Of a stretch of DNA of 64,000 nt, positions 25,387 through 33,324 are shown piece by piece. Made by a program: the position numbers and the translations under genes. The notes beneath the pieces were generated by a model that made no database searches, was not told the origin of the DNA, and saw only the letters and a program-made list of their open reading frames with translations. The stretch's first letter is position 1; every line of letters starts with the position of its first letter. The stretch comes from Paracoccaceae bacterium (GTDB lineage: Bacteria > Pseudomonadota > Alphaproteobacteria > Rhodobacterales > Rhodobacteraceae), in contig JAJFIC010000099.1 in assembly GCA_021775315.1 (NCBI GenBank), positions 1 to 64,000 of the forward strand. Reading direction: 5' to 3'.

Positions 25387-26286
25387 TCACCCCTGATACA
25401 GACAGCCTGCAATCGCGTTCGCTATCGCATCCAACAAGGCGGGATACGTGCCGCCACTTTTGGCAATATCACGTCCGAGCGGGTCGACAAAGGCGATAGC
25501 GGTTCCGGGGATTTCTACAAGTGCGCTGGCATGTAGCGCTTGCGCCTCGTCCTGCACAAAAACACAAGTGGCTTTGTATCCGGCCAGTTCAGCGCGCAAT
25601 TGGGTCATGACGCCTAAACTCGTCGCCTCATCCGTCTCTGACGTGGCGGCACCCAGTTGGCGAAGGGCGAACTGGTTCTCAAAATATTGAAACGCATCAT
25701 GGAACTGCACGAACGGCCTAGGCTGGTTCTGGGCAAAAAGGGCGGTGACACGCGCCTTGGCCAGCGCAATTTCAGCACGCAACTGATCGCTGCCGCGCGC
25801 GTAGCTTTCCGCGTTATCAGGGTCATCTGATTTCAGCCTTTCGGCAATCAAACCCGCCCACAACGCGCCATTGTCAGGGTCAAGCCATGTATGTGGATCA
25901 AACATGTCCGTGGCCTTTTCAGGGACCATGAACAATCCAGCGTGACGCGGGCGCAGCAGAAATGTGCCCTGCAGCCCGTTCAATGTGATCGCCTTTGCCG
26001 AAAACTCTGGCCGCGCCAACAATTTCGCCAATCCCGGCGTTGCCTCAGGGCCAAGCCAGACGATCACATCGGCGGCTTGAAGCGCGCGAATATCGGACGG
26101 CTTAAGCGCGAAATCATGCGGCGAGACCGGACCGCTGATCAATTGCACAACGTCCTGTGCATCCCCTGTGACACCCCTGACCAGCAGCGTCACAGGGGCA
26201 ATATCCGTGACGATATTCAGCGTGCGCGCCTGCGCGACATTGGCTGCACAAATCAAAAAGGCCGCCATCAACAATCGTAACATCAT
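25387..26286 (-). CDS. znuA: Zinc ABC transporter substrate-binding protein ZnuA
   Basis: 299 residues with a signal peptide (MMLRLLMAAFLICAANVAQA|R) and the SBP_bac_9 pattern: VTDIAPVTLLVRGVTGDAQDVVQLISGPVSPHDFALKPSDIRALQAADVIVWLGPEA, DPHTWLDPDNG, FVQFHDAFQYFENQFAL and IAFVDPLGRDI. The three zinc His (SPHDF, DPHTW, FHDAF) are present, but the long His/Asp-rich loop usual in ZnuA is missing. It is divergent from zur-znuC-znuB with a Zur-box-like palindrome in between. It should bind periplasmic zinc for ZnuBC. Confidence 0.88.
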   Translation of the reverse strand: MMLRLLMAAFLICAANVAQARTLNIVTDIAPVTLLVRGVTGDAQDVVQLISGPVSPHDFALKPSDIRALQAADVIVWLGPEATPGLAKLLARPEFSAKAITLNGLQGTFLLRPRHAGLFMVPEKATDMFDPHTWLDPDNGALWAGLIAERLKSDDPDNAESYARGSDQLRAEIALAKARVTALFAQNQPRPFVQFHDAFQYFENQFALRQLGAATSETDEATSLGVMTQLRAELAGYKATCVFVQDEAQALHASALVEIPGTAIAFVDPLGRDIAKSGGTYPALLDAIANAIAGCLYQG

Positions 26287-26332
26287 GGTTTCATCACTTG
26301 CATCATTGCATTTGGGGCGGATATAAATGATA

Positions 26333-26347
26333 TGTTATACAATAACA
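26333..26347. promoter_or_regulatory. Zur-box-like palindrome between znuA and zur
   Basis: TGTTATACAATAACA is an inverted repeat (TGTTAT / ATAACA, six pairs, three-base centre) in an AT-rich patch 46 bases upstream of znuA and 14 bases upstream of the zur start. It resembles ATGTTATANNATAACAT-type Zur sites of alphaproteobacteria and is well placed to control both directions. Confidence 0.7.
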
Positions 26348-26361
26348 ATATCGGTCCGAAA

Positions 26362-26856
26362 ATGCCTGCAAACAGCACAACCAATGTTTTTGAAAAACAC
26401 AACCACCGCCTGTGCCGCATGGGTGGCATGAGCGATGCGCGCACCTATTGTCAGGACAACGGGTTGCGCCTGACGCCAGTGCGGGCACGGGTGCTGGAAA
26501 TCTTGCTGGAAAGCCACAAAGCCCTTGGCGCCTATGACATTCTGGACCGGCTGAAGGCCGATCAAATGGGCAGCCAGCCGCCAGTGGTGTACCGCGCGCT
26601 TGATTTTCTGGTCGAACATGGATTTGTCCATAAACTTGAACGCCTGAACGCCTTTGCCGCTTGTTGCCAGCCAGAGCTTGGCCACGAGCCGATGTTTCTG
26701 ATCTGTCAGGATTGCCGTCAGGTCGCCGAGGCCCCGCTGGGCCAGTTGAAAACACAAATCGACCGCGGCGCCGTTGATCTTGGTTTCGCCGTCACCTCGC
26801 GCGTGGTCGAGGTGATAGGCCGCTGCCCGGCGTGCCAACATGAGGTACAGGCGTGA
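26362..26856 (+). CDS. zur: Zinc uptake regulator Zur (Fur family)
   Basis: 164 residues. It starts with FEKHNHRLCRMG, then the winged helix NGLRLTPVRARVLEILLESHKALGAYDILDRLKADQMGSQPPVVYRALDFLVEHGFVHKLE, and the zinc cysteines CQDCRQV and CPACQHEV. AYDILDRL with PVVYRALDFL is the Zur rather than Fur variant. The ATG at 26362 keeps the conserved FEKH segment and avoids the operator; starts upstream would lie inside the palindrome. Its stop overlaps the GTG start of znuC (GTGA), so zur-znuC-znuB are one operon. Confidence 0.88.
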   Translation: MPANSTTNVFEKHNHRLCRMGGMSDARTYCQDNGLRLTPVRARVLEILLESHKALGAYDILDRLKADQMGSQPPVVYRALDFLVEHGFVHKLERLNAFAACCQPELGHEPMFLICQDCRQVAEAPLGQLKTQIDRGAVDLGFAVTSRVVEVIGRCPACQHEVQA

Positions 26857-27611
26857 CCGCCCCGCTGATCACCACCAAGGATCTGGGCCTGATGTTCGAA
26901 GGCCGCGCGGTTTTACAGCATGTCGATTTTTCAATCCATGCGGGCGAGATTGTGACGATCGTCGGGCCGAACGGGTCAGGCAAATCATCCTTTCTGAAAT
27001 GCCTGATAGGGGCGTTGGCACCCAGCAGCGGAACCGTCAGCCGCCGCAATGGTATCAGGATCGGCTATGTGCCACAAAAACTGCATCTCGATCAGGCCTT
27101 CCCAATGAGCGTGGCGCGGTTTTTGAAACTGGCGGGCGGTGATGCCGCCGAACGGACAATTCTGGCGGCCGAGCTGGGGTTGGGCGACATTCAGAACCGT
27201 CAGATCGCGGATTTATCCGGCGGGCAATTGCAGCGAGTTTTGCTGGCGCATGCTTTGATCGGCAAACCTGATTTGCTGGTGCTGGACGAGGCCGCGCAAG
27301 GGCTGGATCAACCGGCCGTCGCCGGATTCTATCGCCTGATAGAAGAGGTCCGCCGTGATCTGGGCTGCGCAATCCTGATGGTCAGCCACGATTTGCATGT
27401 GGTGATGAGCGCGTCAGATCGGGTCATTTGCCTCAATGGTCATATCTGCTGCGAAGGCACCCCGACAATCGTATCGGCAGCACCAGAATACCGGCAATTA
27501 TTCGGCCACGGAACCGAAGGCGCGCTGGCGCTTTATCGCCATGTCCACGATCACAATCATGACCATAATCACAACCACAATCACGGACCAGAAGGTCACG
27601 ATCATGGATGA
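26853..27611 (+). CDS. znuC: Zinc ABC transporter ATPase ZnuC with His-rich tail
   Basis: 252 residues, GTG start. Walker A GPNGSGKSS near 38-46, Q-loop VPQKLHLDQAF, signature LSGGQLQRVLLA and Walker B LLVLDEAAQGLDQP, then H-loop SHDLHVV. The last 25 residues are dominated by His and Asp/Asn (HVHDHNHDHNHN and further), a putative cytoplasmic zinc-binding tail. The ATPase drives zinc import with ZnuB and ZnuA. The stop overlaps the znuB start region by eight bases. Confidence 0.9.
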   Translation: MTAPLITTKDLGLMFEGRAVLQHVDFSIHAGEIVTIVGPNGSGKSSFLKCLIGALAPSSGTVSRRNGIRIGYVPQKLHLDQAFPMSVARFLKLAGGDAAERTILAAELGLGDIQNRQIADLSGGQLQRVLLAHALIGKPDLLVLDEAAQGLDQPAVAGFYRLIEEVRRDLGCAILMVSHDLHVVMSASDRVICLNGHICCEGTPTIVSAAPEYRQLFGHGTEGALALYRHVHDHNHDHNHNHNHGPEGHDHG

Positions 27612-28389
27612 GTTTCTGCTGCGGATCACGTTGGCGGCTGTTGGTGTGGCACTGGCTGCCGGGCCGCTTGGGTGTTTTGTTTTGTGGCGGCGCATGGTCT
27701 ATTTTGGTGACACGGTTTCGCATGCGGCCCTTTTGGGCGTGGCCTTTGCGCTCGCCCTTAATCTGCCGATATTTCTGGGTGTTCTGATCTGCGCCATCGG
27801 TATCGCCGCCGTTATCCTGACCGCTGAATCCCGCCTGCATCACACCGACACCCTGCTGGGCGTTGCCGCCCATTCCGGTCTTGCGCTGGGGCTTGTGGCG
27901 GTGTCGCTGATCACCAGCATCAAGGTCGATCTGATGCGCTATCTTATCGGCGATATTCTGGCCGTCGATTGGACTGATGTCATCACAATCTGGGTGGGTG
28001 CGGCCCTGTGCATTGGCGCGTTGGTCTGGCGTTGGCGACCTTTGTTGGTGTCGTCGCTGGATCGGGAAATGGCCACCGCCCACGGTCAAAACCCGCGCCG
28101 TGAGGGGGTGTTGTTCACGCTGGCACTGGCGATACTGGTGGCCGTCGCGATCAAAGTGGTCGGTGCCTTGCTGATCACAGCCCTGCTGATTATCCCTGCA
28201 GCAACCGCAAGGCTGGGTGCGGCAACGCCCGAGCGTATGGCGGTATTGGCGGCTATTACTGGCGCAGCCGCTGCCTTGTTGGGCCTGTTCGGCTCTTTCC
28301 AGCTCGACACACCAACCGGGCCCAGCATCGTTGTCGCGGCCCTTGGGCTTTTGTTGATCGCCAGCATCGCCCGCCGGCTGATCCGCTGA
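27604..28389 (+). CDS. znuB: Zinc ABC transporter permease ZnuB
   Basis: 261 residues with eight or so hydrophobic segments, the ABC-3 permease pattern: MVYFGDTVSHAALLGVAFAL near 31-50, HTDTLLGVAAHSGLALGLVA, LIGDILAV and GALLITALLIIPAATARLGA. The ATG at 27604 gives the normal family N-terminus (MDEFLLRITLAAVGVALAAGPLGCFVLWRR) and overlaps znuC. The channel passes zinc from ZnuA into the cytoplasm. It converges with the endonuclease/phosphatase-family gene with 21 bases between. Confidence 0.9.
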   Translation: MDEFLLRITLAAVGVALAAGPLGCFVLWRRMVYFGDTVSHAALLGVAFALALNLPIFLGVLICAIGIAAVILTAESRLHHTDTLLGVAAHSGLALGLVAVSLITSIKVDLMRYLIGDILAVDWTDVITIWVGAALCIGALVWRWRPLLVSSLDREMATAHGQNPRREGVLFTLALAILVAVAIKVVGALLITALLIIPAATARLGAATPERMAVLAAITGAAAALLGLFGSFQLDTPTGPSIVVAALGLLLIASIARRLIR

Positions 28390-28410
28390 CCGCTGCACAA
28401 ATACCCGCGT

Positions 28411-29100
28411 TCAAAAATCAGCCACCAAGGGCATGTGATCGCTCATCGCCAGCCATTTTCTGGCCGCCCCAACCCTTAGGGCGCGCCCCCGGCTTTGATG
28501 GCAAAACACATAATCAAGGTGATACGGTTTTGCGCGGTCGCGATGCAGATAAAAGGTCGGTGAACTTTCGAGACCCTGCACATCAGATCGGAGCCGATGG
28601 TAAAGGCTGTCAAACCCAAACGCCGCCAGCTTGTCCACCAATTCAAAATGCCGTTTGCCGTTTGTCTGGAACACCGGACTGCTGTTGAAATCCCCCGCCA
28701 GCAAACTGCTGTCTGTCAGATCGCCGCCATAATGCGCCACAGCGTTCAGCATTTGCATGACATATCCTTGCGACAGGACCTTTTCAGCCTGCGTCCAGAC
28801 CGCATAAAGATCAAAACGCCCATCAGGCCCTACAACCTCAATCGGAGCGACAAACCGGAGCGCCGGATCATAGCTTGGCTTGAGCGTCAGGGCATACCCG
28901 TGCCGCGCAAAAACGCTTAGGCCTTTGGTCTTGTTCTCGCCAATCCAGATGTGGTTCCGCCAAGGCAGCACCGCGTGTTTTGCGGCCAGATAATCCGGGC
29001 TTTCGCTTTCTGAAATGACCAGAATGTCCGGCCGCAGGGCCTTGATGGCCGCATATTTCTTGCGGAACGCCATTTGGCAATTCCAAACGACCATTCGCAC
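28411..29100 (-). CDS. Endonuclease/exonuclease/phosphatase-family protein
   Basis: 229 residues. The EEP metal-site motifs are visible: WNCQMAF near 6, ISESESPD near 29-36, LLAGDFNSSPVF with Asp and Asn, HLDYVFC and the terminal SDHMPLVADF with the catalytic Asp-His pair. Members range from AP endonucleases to sphingomyelinases and phosphatases; the compact size gives no further clue. A GTG at 29100 lies eight bases after an AGG; ATG 29094 is an alternative. It starts 10 bases after the CaiD-like gene and is likely its operon partner. Confidence 0.75.
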   Translation of the reverse strand: MRMVVWNCQMAFRKKYAAIKALRPDILVISESESPDYLAAKHAVLPWRNHIWIGENKTKGLSVFARHGYALTLKPSYDPALRFVAPIEVVGPDGRFDLYAVWTQAEKVLSQGYVMQMLNAVAHYGGDLTDSSLLAGDFNSSPVFQTNGKRHFELVDKLAAFGFDSLYHRLRSDVQGLESSPTFYLHRDRAKPYHLDYVFCHQSRGRALRVGAARKWLAMSDHMPLVADF

Positions 29101-29109
29101 CCGACGCGC

Positions 29110-29895
29110 CTACTTGCCCTTCCAGACCGGCGCGCGCTTTTCGCTAAAGGCAACGGCGCCTTCCAGATTGTCCTCGGACCCATAAAGCACATCAATGCTG
29201 GGCAATTGCCGCCCGGTGATGCGGTTCATGCTGTCCTGAAAACTGCTGTCCTCGGCATCGCGCACCACCTCTTTGATCGCGGCGTAAACCAAGGGCGGGC
29301 CACTGGCCAACAGGCTGGCCATTTCGCGCGCTTTGTCCATCAGATCGGCCCCCGGATAAATATGGTTCACAAAGCCCCAGCGATGCGCCTCGGCAGCATC
29401 AAGCCAACGGCCAGTCAGCAACATTTCCATCGCGATATGATAGGCGATGCGCTTGGGCAATTTAACGCTGGCCGCATCGGCCACGGTGCCTGAATTGATT
29501 TCCGGCAGGGCAAAACTGGCGTGATCTGCGGCCAGAATGATATCCGCCGACAGCGCCCATTCCAGCCCGCCACCACAACAAATCCCGTTCACCGCAGCAA
29601 TCACCGGCTTGTTGAGGCCGCGCAATTCCTGCAAGCCACCGAAACCGCCAACACCATAATCGCCGTCAACCTCGTCCCCATCGGCAGCGGCCTTTAAATC
29701 CCAACCGGGGCAGAAAAACTTTTCGCCTGCGCCGGTGATGATGGCCACGCGCAATTCGTCATCGTCGCGGAAATCCCGAAACACGTCGCCCATGATCCGG
29801 CTCGTTTCCAGATCAATAGCATTGGCCTTGGGGCGATCAAGCGTGACCTCAAGGACACCGCCCTGTCGGTGGGTTTTGATGGGGGATTGGCTCAT
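29110..29895 (-). CDS. caiD: Carnitinyl-CoA dehydratase-like enoyl-CoA hydratase
   Basis: 261 residues, the same length as E. coli CaiD, and similar to it along the whole chain: LEVTLDRPKANAIDLETS, LRVAIITGAGEKFFCPGWDLKAAA and KPVIAAVNG, with the two crotonase-type acids in GGGLEWALSAD and ALPEINSG and the same ending AFSEKRAPVWKGK. CaiD interconverts carnitinyl-CoA and crotonobetainyl-CoA. The neighbours are an ADP-forming CoA ligase and an acyl-CoA dehydrogenase, a set able to process carnitine or gamma-butyrobetaine, although other substrates are possible. Its ATG overlaps the ligase stop by four bases. Confidence 0.75.
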   Translation of the reverse strand: MSQSPIKTHRQGGVLEVTLDRPKANAIDLETSRIMGDVFRDFRDDDELRVAIITGAGEKFFCPGWDLKAAADGDEVDGDYGVGGFGGLQELRGLNKPVIAAVNGICCGGGLEWALSADIILAADHASFALPEINSGTVADAASVKLPKRIAYHIAMEMLLTGRWLDAAEAHRWGFVNHIYPGADLMDKAREMASLLASGPPLVYAAIKEVVRDAEDSSFQDSMNRITGRQLPSIDVLYGSEDNLEGAVAFSEKRAPVWKGK

Positions 29896-31940
29896 GTTTC
29901 CTCTTGTCTTAGCAGGGCATCCGCCGCAAGCGCCCTGTCAGGGCAACATAACAACGGATTGATTTCAATTTCGGCCAATGTGGCAGCGTGGGTCTGAACA
30001 TAGTCTTGCACGGCCAGCACAGTCGCGACAATGGCCGCAATGTCAGCCGCCGGTTTGCCGCGAAAACCACGCAGAACCCGGCCAATTTTCAGCCCGCCCA
30101 GCGCTGTTTCGATCTGTTCCGCACTGGCAGGGATCAACAAGGACGCGCTGTCTTGCAAAATCTCGGTCAGCACGCCGCCCGCAGCCAAAGTCAGCACAAA
30201 CCCATGCGCCGGGTCGCGCACAACGCCGACCAACAGCTCGGCCATCACATCATCAATCATTTGTTCCAACAGGAAACTGTCGCAAGGCATCGCTTGCGCG
30301 GCCGCCTCAACCTCGGCAACGGTGCCAAGGTTAAGCACAACCGCCCCCTGTTCCGTTTTATGCGCGATCCCTTCGCCTTTCAGCACCACGGGAAATCCAA
30401 ACGCTGTAGCCAGTTCCCCTGCCTGCTTTGGCCCGCTCGCCTGCCCCGATTTCGGGATCAGAACCCCGTGTTTGGCCAGCGCCGCTTTGGCGTGGAATTC
30501 CGGGATCAAACCGACCTCAACCGGATCACCCGGCAAAACCAAAGGCAGCGCATCGCGCGCCAATTCAGGGGCCGCCGCGCAGGCGATTGCTGCCTCGGCA
30601 GCGACAATCGCCTCTTTCAATCCACAAAGCGGCGTCACACCACCAGCCATCAATCGCTCGGCCACATGTTCCGGCATCAATTCCGGCAAGGTCGCGACCA
30701 TCGCAACATTCGCCCCGGTTTTCGCCTTGGCTGCCAAAGCCGCGTCAATCGCGCAATCCCAGTCATCCGGGTCGCACCGATCAGCGCGGGGGAAATCAAC
30801 GATCAGCAGGGTCAACGCCAACGAAGGGTCCATCATCGCCGCCCAAGCCTTGGTCATCGCGGCCGTGTCGCGCCAAATATAGGTGTGGTAATCCAGCGGA
30901 TTTGCCAAGGCCACCATCGGGCCAAGGGCCGCGCGCAAGTCGGATTTCTGAGCGTCATTCAGCGGCGCAAAGCAAACCTTGTGCCCAACCGCAGTATCCG
31001 CCGCCAACGATGCTTCGCCGCCGGAACAGGAAATCGAGCCTAACCTGTTTGAGGCCAGCGGCCCGCTGACATGCAACAGCTTCAGCGTTTCAAGGAATTC
31101 CGGCAGGCTGCCTGATCGCGGGATGCCAAAGCGATCCAACAAGGCCTGCGCGCCCGCATCCCCCCCGGCCAAAGACGCCGTATGCGATATGGTTGCCGCC
31201 TGCGCCTGCTGTGATTTGCCAACCTTAAGCGCCACAATCGGCTTGCCAAGCGCCGCCGCTCGTCCGGCCAGACGTTCAAAGGCGCGCAGATCACCAAAGC
31301 CTTCGATATGCAGACCCAGACAGGTGACCCGGTCATCTTCCAGCAAGGCCAAGCCAATATCGGCCATCCCGGTCTGTGCCTGATTGCCCGCAGTGACCAC
31401 ATAAGCCAACGGTAACGCGCGTCTTTGCATGGTCAGATTAATCGCCATATTGGACGATTGCGTAATCACGGCCACGCCGCATTCAAGCCGCTGGCCGCCA
31501 TGCTGGTCAGGCCATAATAACGCGCCGTCCAGATAGTTGATAAACCCGTAGCAATTCGGCCCAAGGATCGGCATGTCCTTCGCCGCCGCCAGCAACTTTG
31601 CCTGCAAATCAGCGCCTTGGTCATCTTCGGCAGCGGCCTCTAGAAAGCCAGATGCGAAACAAACAGCGCCACCCGCGCCTATTGTTTCCAAAACGCGAAC
31701 AGTATCGACGGTGACCTTGCGATTAACCCCGATAAAACTGGCATCCGGGGCCGTTGGCAGGGATTCCAAAGTCGGGAAAGCACGCAGCCCCCCTATCTCG
31801 GTAGATTTCGGGTGAACCGGGTAAATTTCGCCATCGAACCCTATCTTGAGGCATTGCTCAATAACCGAGCGGCACCACGCGCCGCCGCCGATGACAGCGA
31901 TGGACTTCGGGCGCAAAAGTCGGGACAAATCACGGCGCAT
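29892..31940 (-). CDS. ADP-forming acetate/acyl--CoA ligase family protein
   Basis: 682 residues. The N-terminal CoA-binding Rossmann domain (LLRPKSIAVIGGGAWCRSVIEQC) is followed by succinyl-CoA ligase-like flavodoxin domains (GPNCYGFINY; SHTASLAGGDAGAQALLDRFGIPRSGSL, where the His is in the region of the phosphohistidine; SCSGGEASLAADTA) and a C-terminal ATP-grasp domain (FPVVLKGEGIAHKTEQGAVVLNL; LEQMIDDVMAELLVGVVRDPAHGFVLTLAAGG; EINPLLCCPD). Such enzymes make an acyl-CoA from acid, ATP and CoA. It replaces the CaiC-type ligase in this carnitine-like module (inference). The protein acetyltransferase Pat fusion is ruled out by the missing GNAT domain. Confidence 0.82.
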   Translation of the reverse strand: MRRDLSRLLRPKSIAVIGGGAWCRSVIEQCLKIGFDGEIYPVHPKSTEIGGLRAFPTLESLPTAPDASFIGVNRKVTVDTVRVLETIGAGGAVCFASGFLEAAAEDDQGADLQAKLLAAAKDMPILGPNCYGFINYLDGALLWPDQHGGQRLECGVAVITQSSNMAINLTMQRRALPLAYVVTAGNQAQTGMADIGLALLEDDRVTCLGLHIEGFGDLRAFERLAGRAAALGKPIVALKVGKSQQAQAATISHTASLAGGDAGAQALLDRFGIPRSGSLPEFLETLKLLHVSGPLASNRLGSISCSGGEASLAADTAVGHKVCFAPLNDAQKSDLRAALGPMVALANPLDYHTYIWRDTAAMTKAWAAMMDPSLALTLLIVDFPRADRCDPDDWDCAIDAALAAKAKTGANVAMVATLPELMPEHVAERLMAGGVTPLCGLKEAIVAAEAAIACAAAPELARDALPLVLPGDPVEVGLIPEFHAKAALAKHGVLIPKSGQASGPKQAGELATAFGFPVVLKGEGIAHKTEQGAVVLNLGTVAEVEAAAQAMPCDSFLLEQMIDDVMAELLVGVVRDPAHGFVLTLAAGGVLTEILQDSASLLIPASAEQIETALGGLKIGRVLRGFRGKPAADIAAIVATVLAVQDYVQTHAATLAEIEINPLLCCPDRALAADALLRQEET

Positions 31941-31963
31941 CAGACCGGCGCGTCCAAATACCT

Positions 31964-32004
31964 GAATGCGCTCCGCGCGGGGGATACTTGGAAAAAGAAG
32001 AAGG
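31964..32004 (+). repeat. Intergenic tail element, left arm of inverted repeat
   Basis: GC-rich head (GCTCCGCGCGGGGGATA) followed by CTTGGAAAAAGAAGAAGG. Its first 26 bases, 31965-31990, are repeated in reverse complement at 32134-32159 with one mismatch. The head-plus-purine-tail pattern recurs at 62705-62745 and 56066-56107. Confidence 0.6.
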
Positions 32005-32119
32005 GAAAGTCAGCACACTGGCTAAACCAACAGCACAGAGCGCCTTCTCCTTTTACGGTCATCGGCTTCCCAGCCTGTACCGCCTGACTAAAATGATGCA
32101 CAAACTTTAAGAAATCATT

Positions 32120-32161
32120 ACTTCTCATTTTCACAAATATCCCCCGCGCGGAGCGCATTTC
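32120..32161 (-). repeat. Intergenic tail element, right arm of inverted repeat
   Basis: Reverse-complement copy of the element at 31964-32004: on the minus strand it reads AATGCGCTCCGCGCGG, GGGATATTTG, then an A/G-rich stretch. The two arms could pair over 26 bases in a transcript crossing the gap. Confidence 0.6.
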
Positions 32162-32163
32162 AC

Positions 32164-33324
32164 TTATGCACCAAGGGCGCGCAGCAGATCGCGGCTGATG
32201 ATGTGGCGCTGAATTTCCGAGGTGCCGTCCCAAATCCGTTCAACCCGCGCATCGCGCCAGAAACGTTCCAGTGGGTAGTCATCCATTAACCCCATACCAC
32301 CATGGATCTGGATCGCTGTATCAGTCACCCGCGCCAACATCTCGCTGGCATAAAGCTTGGCCGATGCGATCTCGCGGTTCGCGGGCAGCCCTACATCCAG
32401 CCGTTCGGCGGCCGCAAGTGTCAACAGGTCCGCCGCGTCGATTTCAGTAATCATGTCGGCAATCTGAAAACTGACCCCCTGAAACCGGCCGATTTTCTGA
32501 CCAAACTGTTCACGTTCGGCGGCATAGTTTAGCGCATAATCAAACACCCGACGCGCCCGACCGACGGACATCGTTGCCACGGTGATCCGGGTGGCATAAA
32601 GCCAGGAATTCATCACCGCAAAACCACCGTCAACCTCGCCCAGCACCTGCGCATCCGGCAAACGGCAATCGTCAAATTCCAGGATCATGTTTTTGTAGCC
32701 GCGGTGGCTGACTGACTTATAGCCATCCCGAATGCTAAATCCCGTCGTTCCGCGATCGACCAAAAACGCTGTGATGCGTTTCTTTGGGCCCTTTGGCGTG
32801 TCATCCTCGCCAGTAGCAATAAACACGATGATGAAATCTGCGTGGTCGGCCCCTGAAATGAAATGTTTGGTGCCGTTCACCACCCAATCGCCACCATCCC
32901 TGACTGCGGCACATTTCATGCCGCGCACGTCTGAGCCTGCACCGGGTTCTGTCATGGCAAGCGCATCCATCCGCTCGCCCCGCACGGCTGGCAGCAGGTA
33001 GCGTTCAATCTGTTCGCCCTCGCAGGCCATCAGAATATTTTGCGGACGGCCAAAAAAATGGTTCAACGCCATGGAACCACGCCCAAGTTCCCGCTCGACC
33101 AGGGCGAATTCCAGATGGCTTAGCCCCGCACCGCCAACACTTTCAGGGAAATTGCAGGCATAAAACCCAAGATCAATGGTCTTTTGCTTGATCCGCTCAG
33201 CGATTTCCGGCGGCACTTCACCGGTACGCTCGACCAGTTCTTCATGCGGATAAATCTCGTTCTCGACAAACGACCGGACGGTCGAGGCGATCATTTCCTG
33301 TTCTTCTGTCAGTCCAAATTGCAT
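32164..33324 (-). CDS. Acyl-CoA dehydrogenase (crotonobetainyl-CoA-reductase-like context)
   Basis: 386 residues with the complete acyl-CoA dehydrogenase fold: LTEEQEMIASTVRSFVENEI, the signature ALAMTEPGAGSDVRGMKC near 136-153, the FAD segment KHFISGADHADFIIVFIATG, ATRITVATMSVGRARRVFDYALNYAAEREQFGQKIGRFQ and the C-terminal IQIHGGMGLMDDYPLERFWRDARVERIWDGTSEIQRHI. In the IYEGT position of classical members the acid is Asp (IWDGT) rather than the catalytic Glu. It begins directly after the stop of the sterol-desaturase-type gene (TGAATG), so both are coupled. The next gene, after a 223-base gap, is the CoA ligase. Confidence 0.82.
   Translation of the reverse strand: MQFGLTEEQEMIASTVRSFVENEIYPHEELVERTGEVPPEIAERIKQKTIDLGFYACNFPESVGGAGLSHLEFALVERELGRGSMALNHFFGRPQNILMACEGEQIERYLLPAVRGERMDALAMTEPGAGSDVRGMKCAAVRDGGDWVVNGTKHFISGADHADFIIVFIATGEDDTPKGPKKRITAFLVDRGTTGFSIRDGYKSVSHRGYKNMILEFDDCRLPDAQVLGEVDGGFAVMNSWLYATRITVATMSVGRARRVFDYALNYAAEREQFGQKIGRFQGVSFQIADMITEIDAADLLTLAAAERLDVGLPANREIASAKLYASEMLARVTDTAIQIHGGMGLMDDYPLERFWRDARVERIWDGTSEIQRHIISRDLLRALGA

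Larger units (their letters stand above)
31941..32163. other. 223-base gap inside the acyl-CoA gene run
   Basis: The gap separates the acyl-CoA dehydrogenase stop from the CoA-ligase start on the minus strand. It holds no gene. It contains two copies of the A-rich tail element in opposite orientation (31964-32004 and 32120-32161), described separately. Confidence 0.6.

Noticed and set aside
27436-27603. N-terminal extension of znuB inside znuC
   Set aside because: ATG 27604 gives the standard ZnuB start; the extension is the shifted frame of the ZnuC C-terminus, including its His codons.
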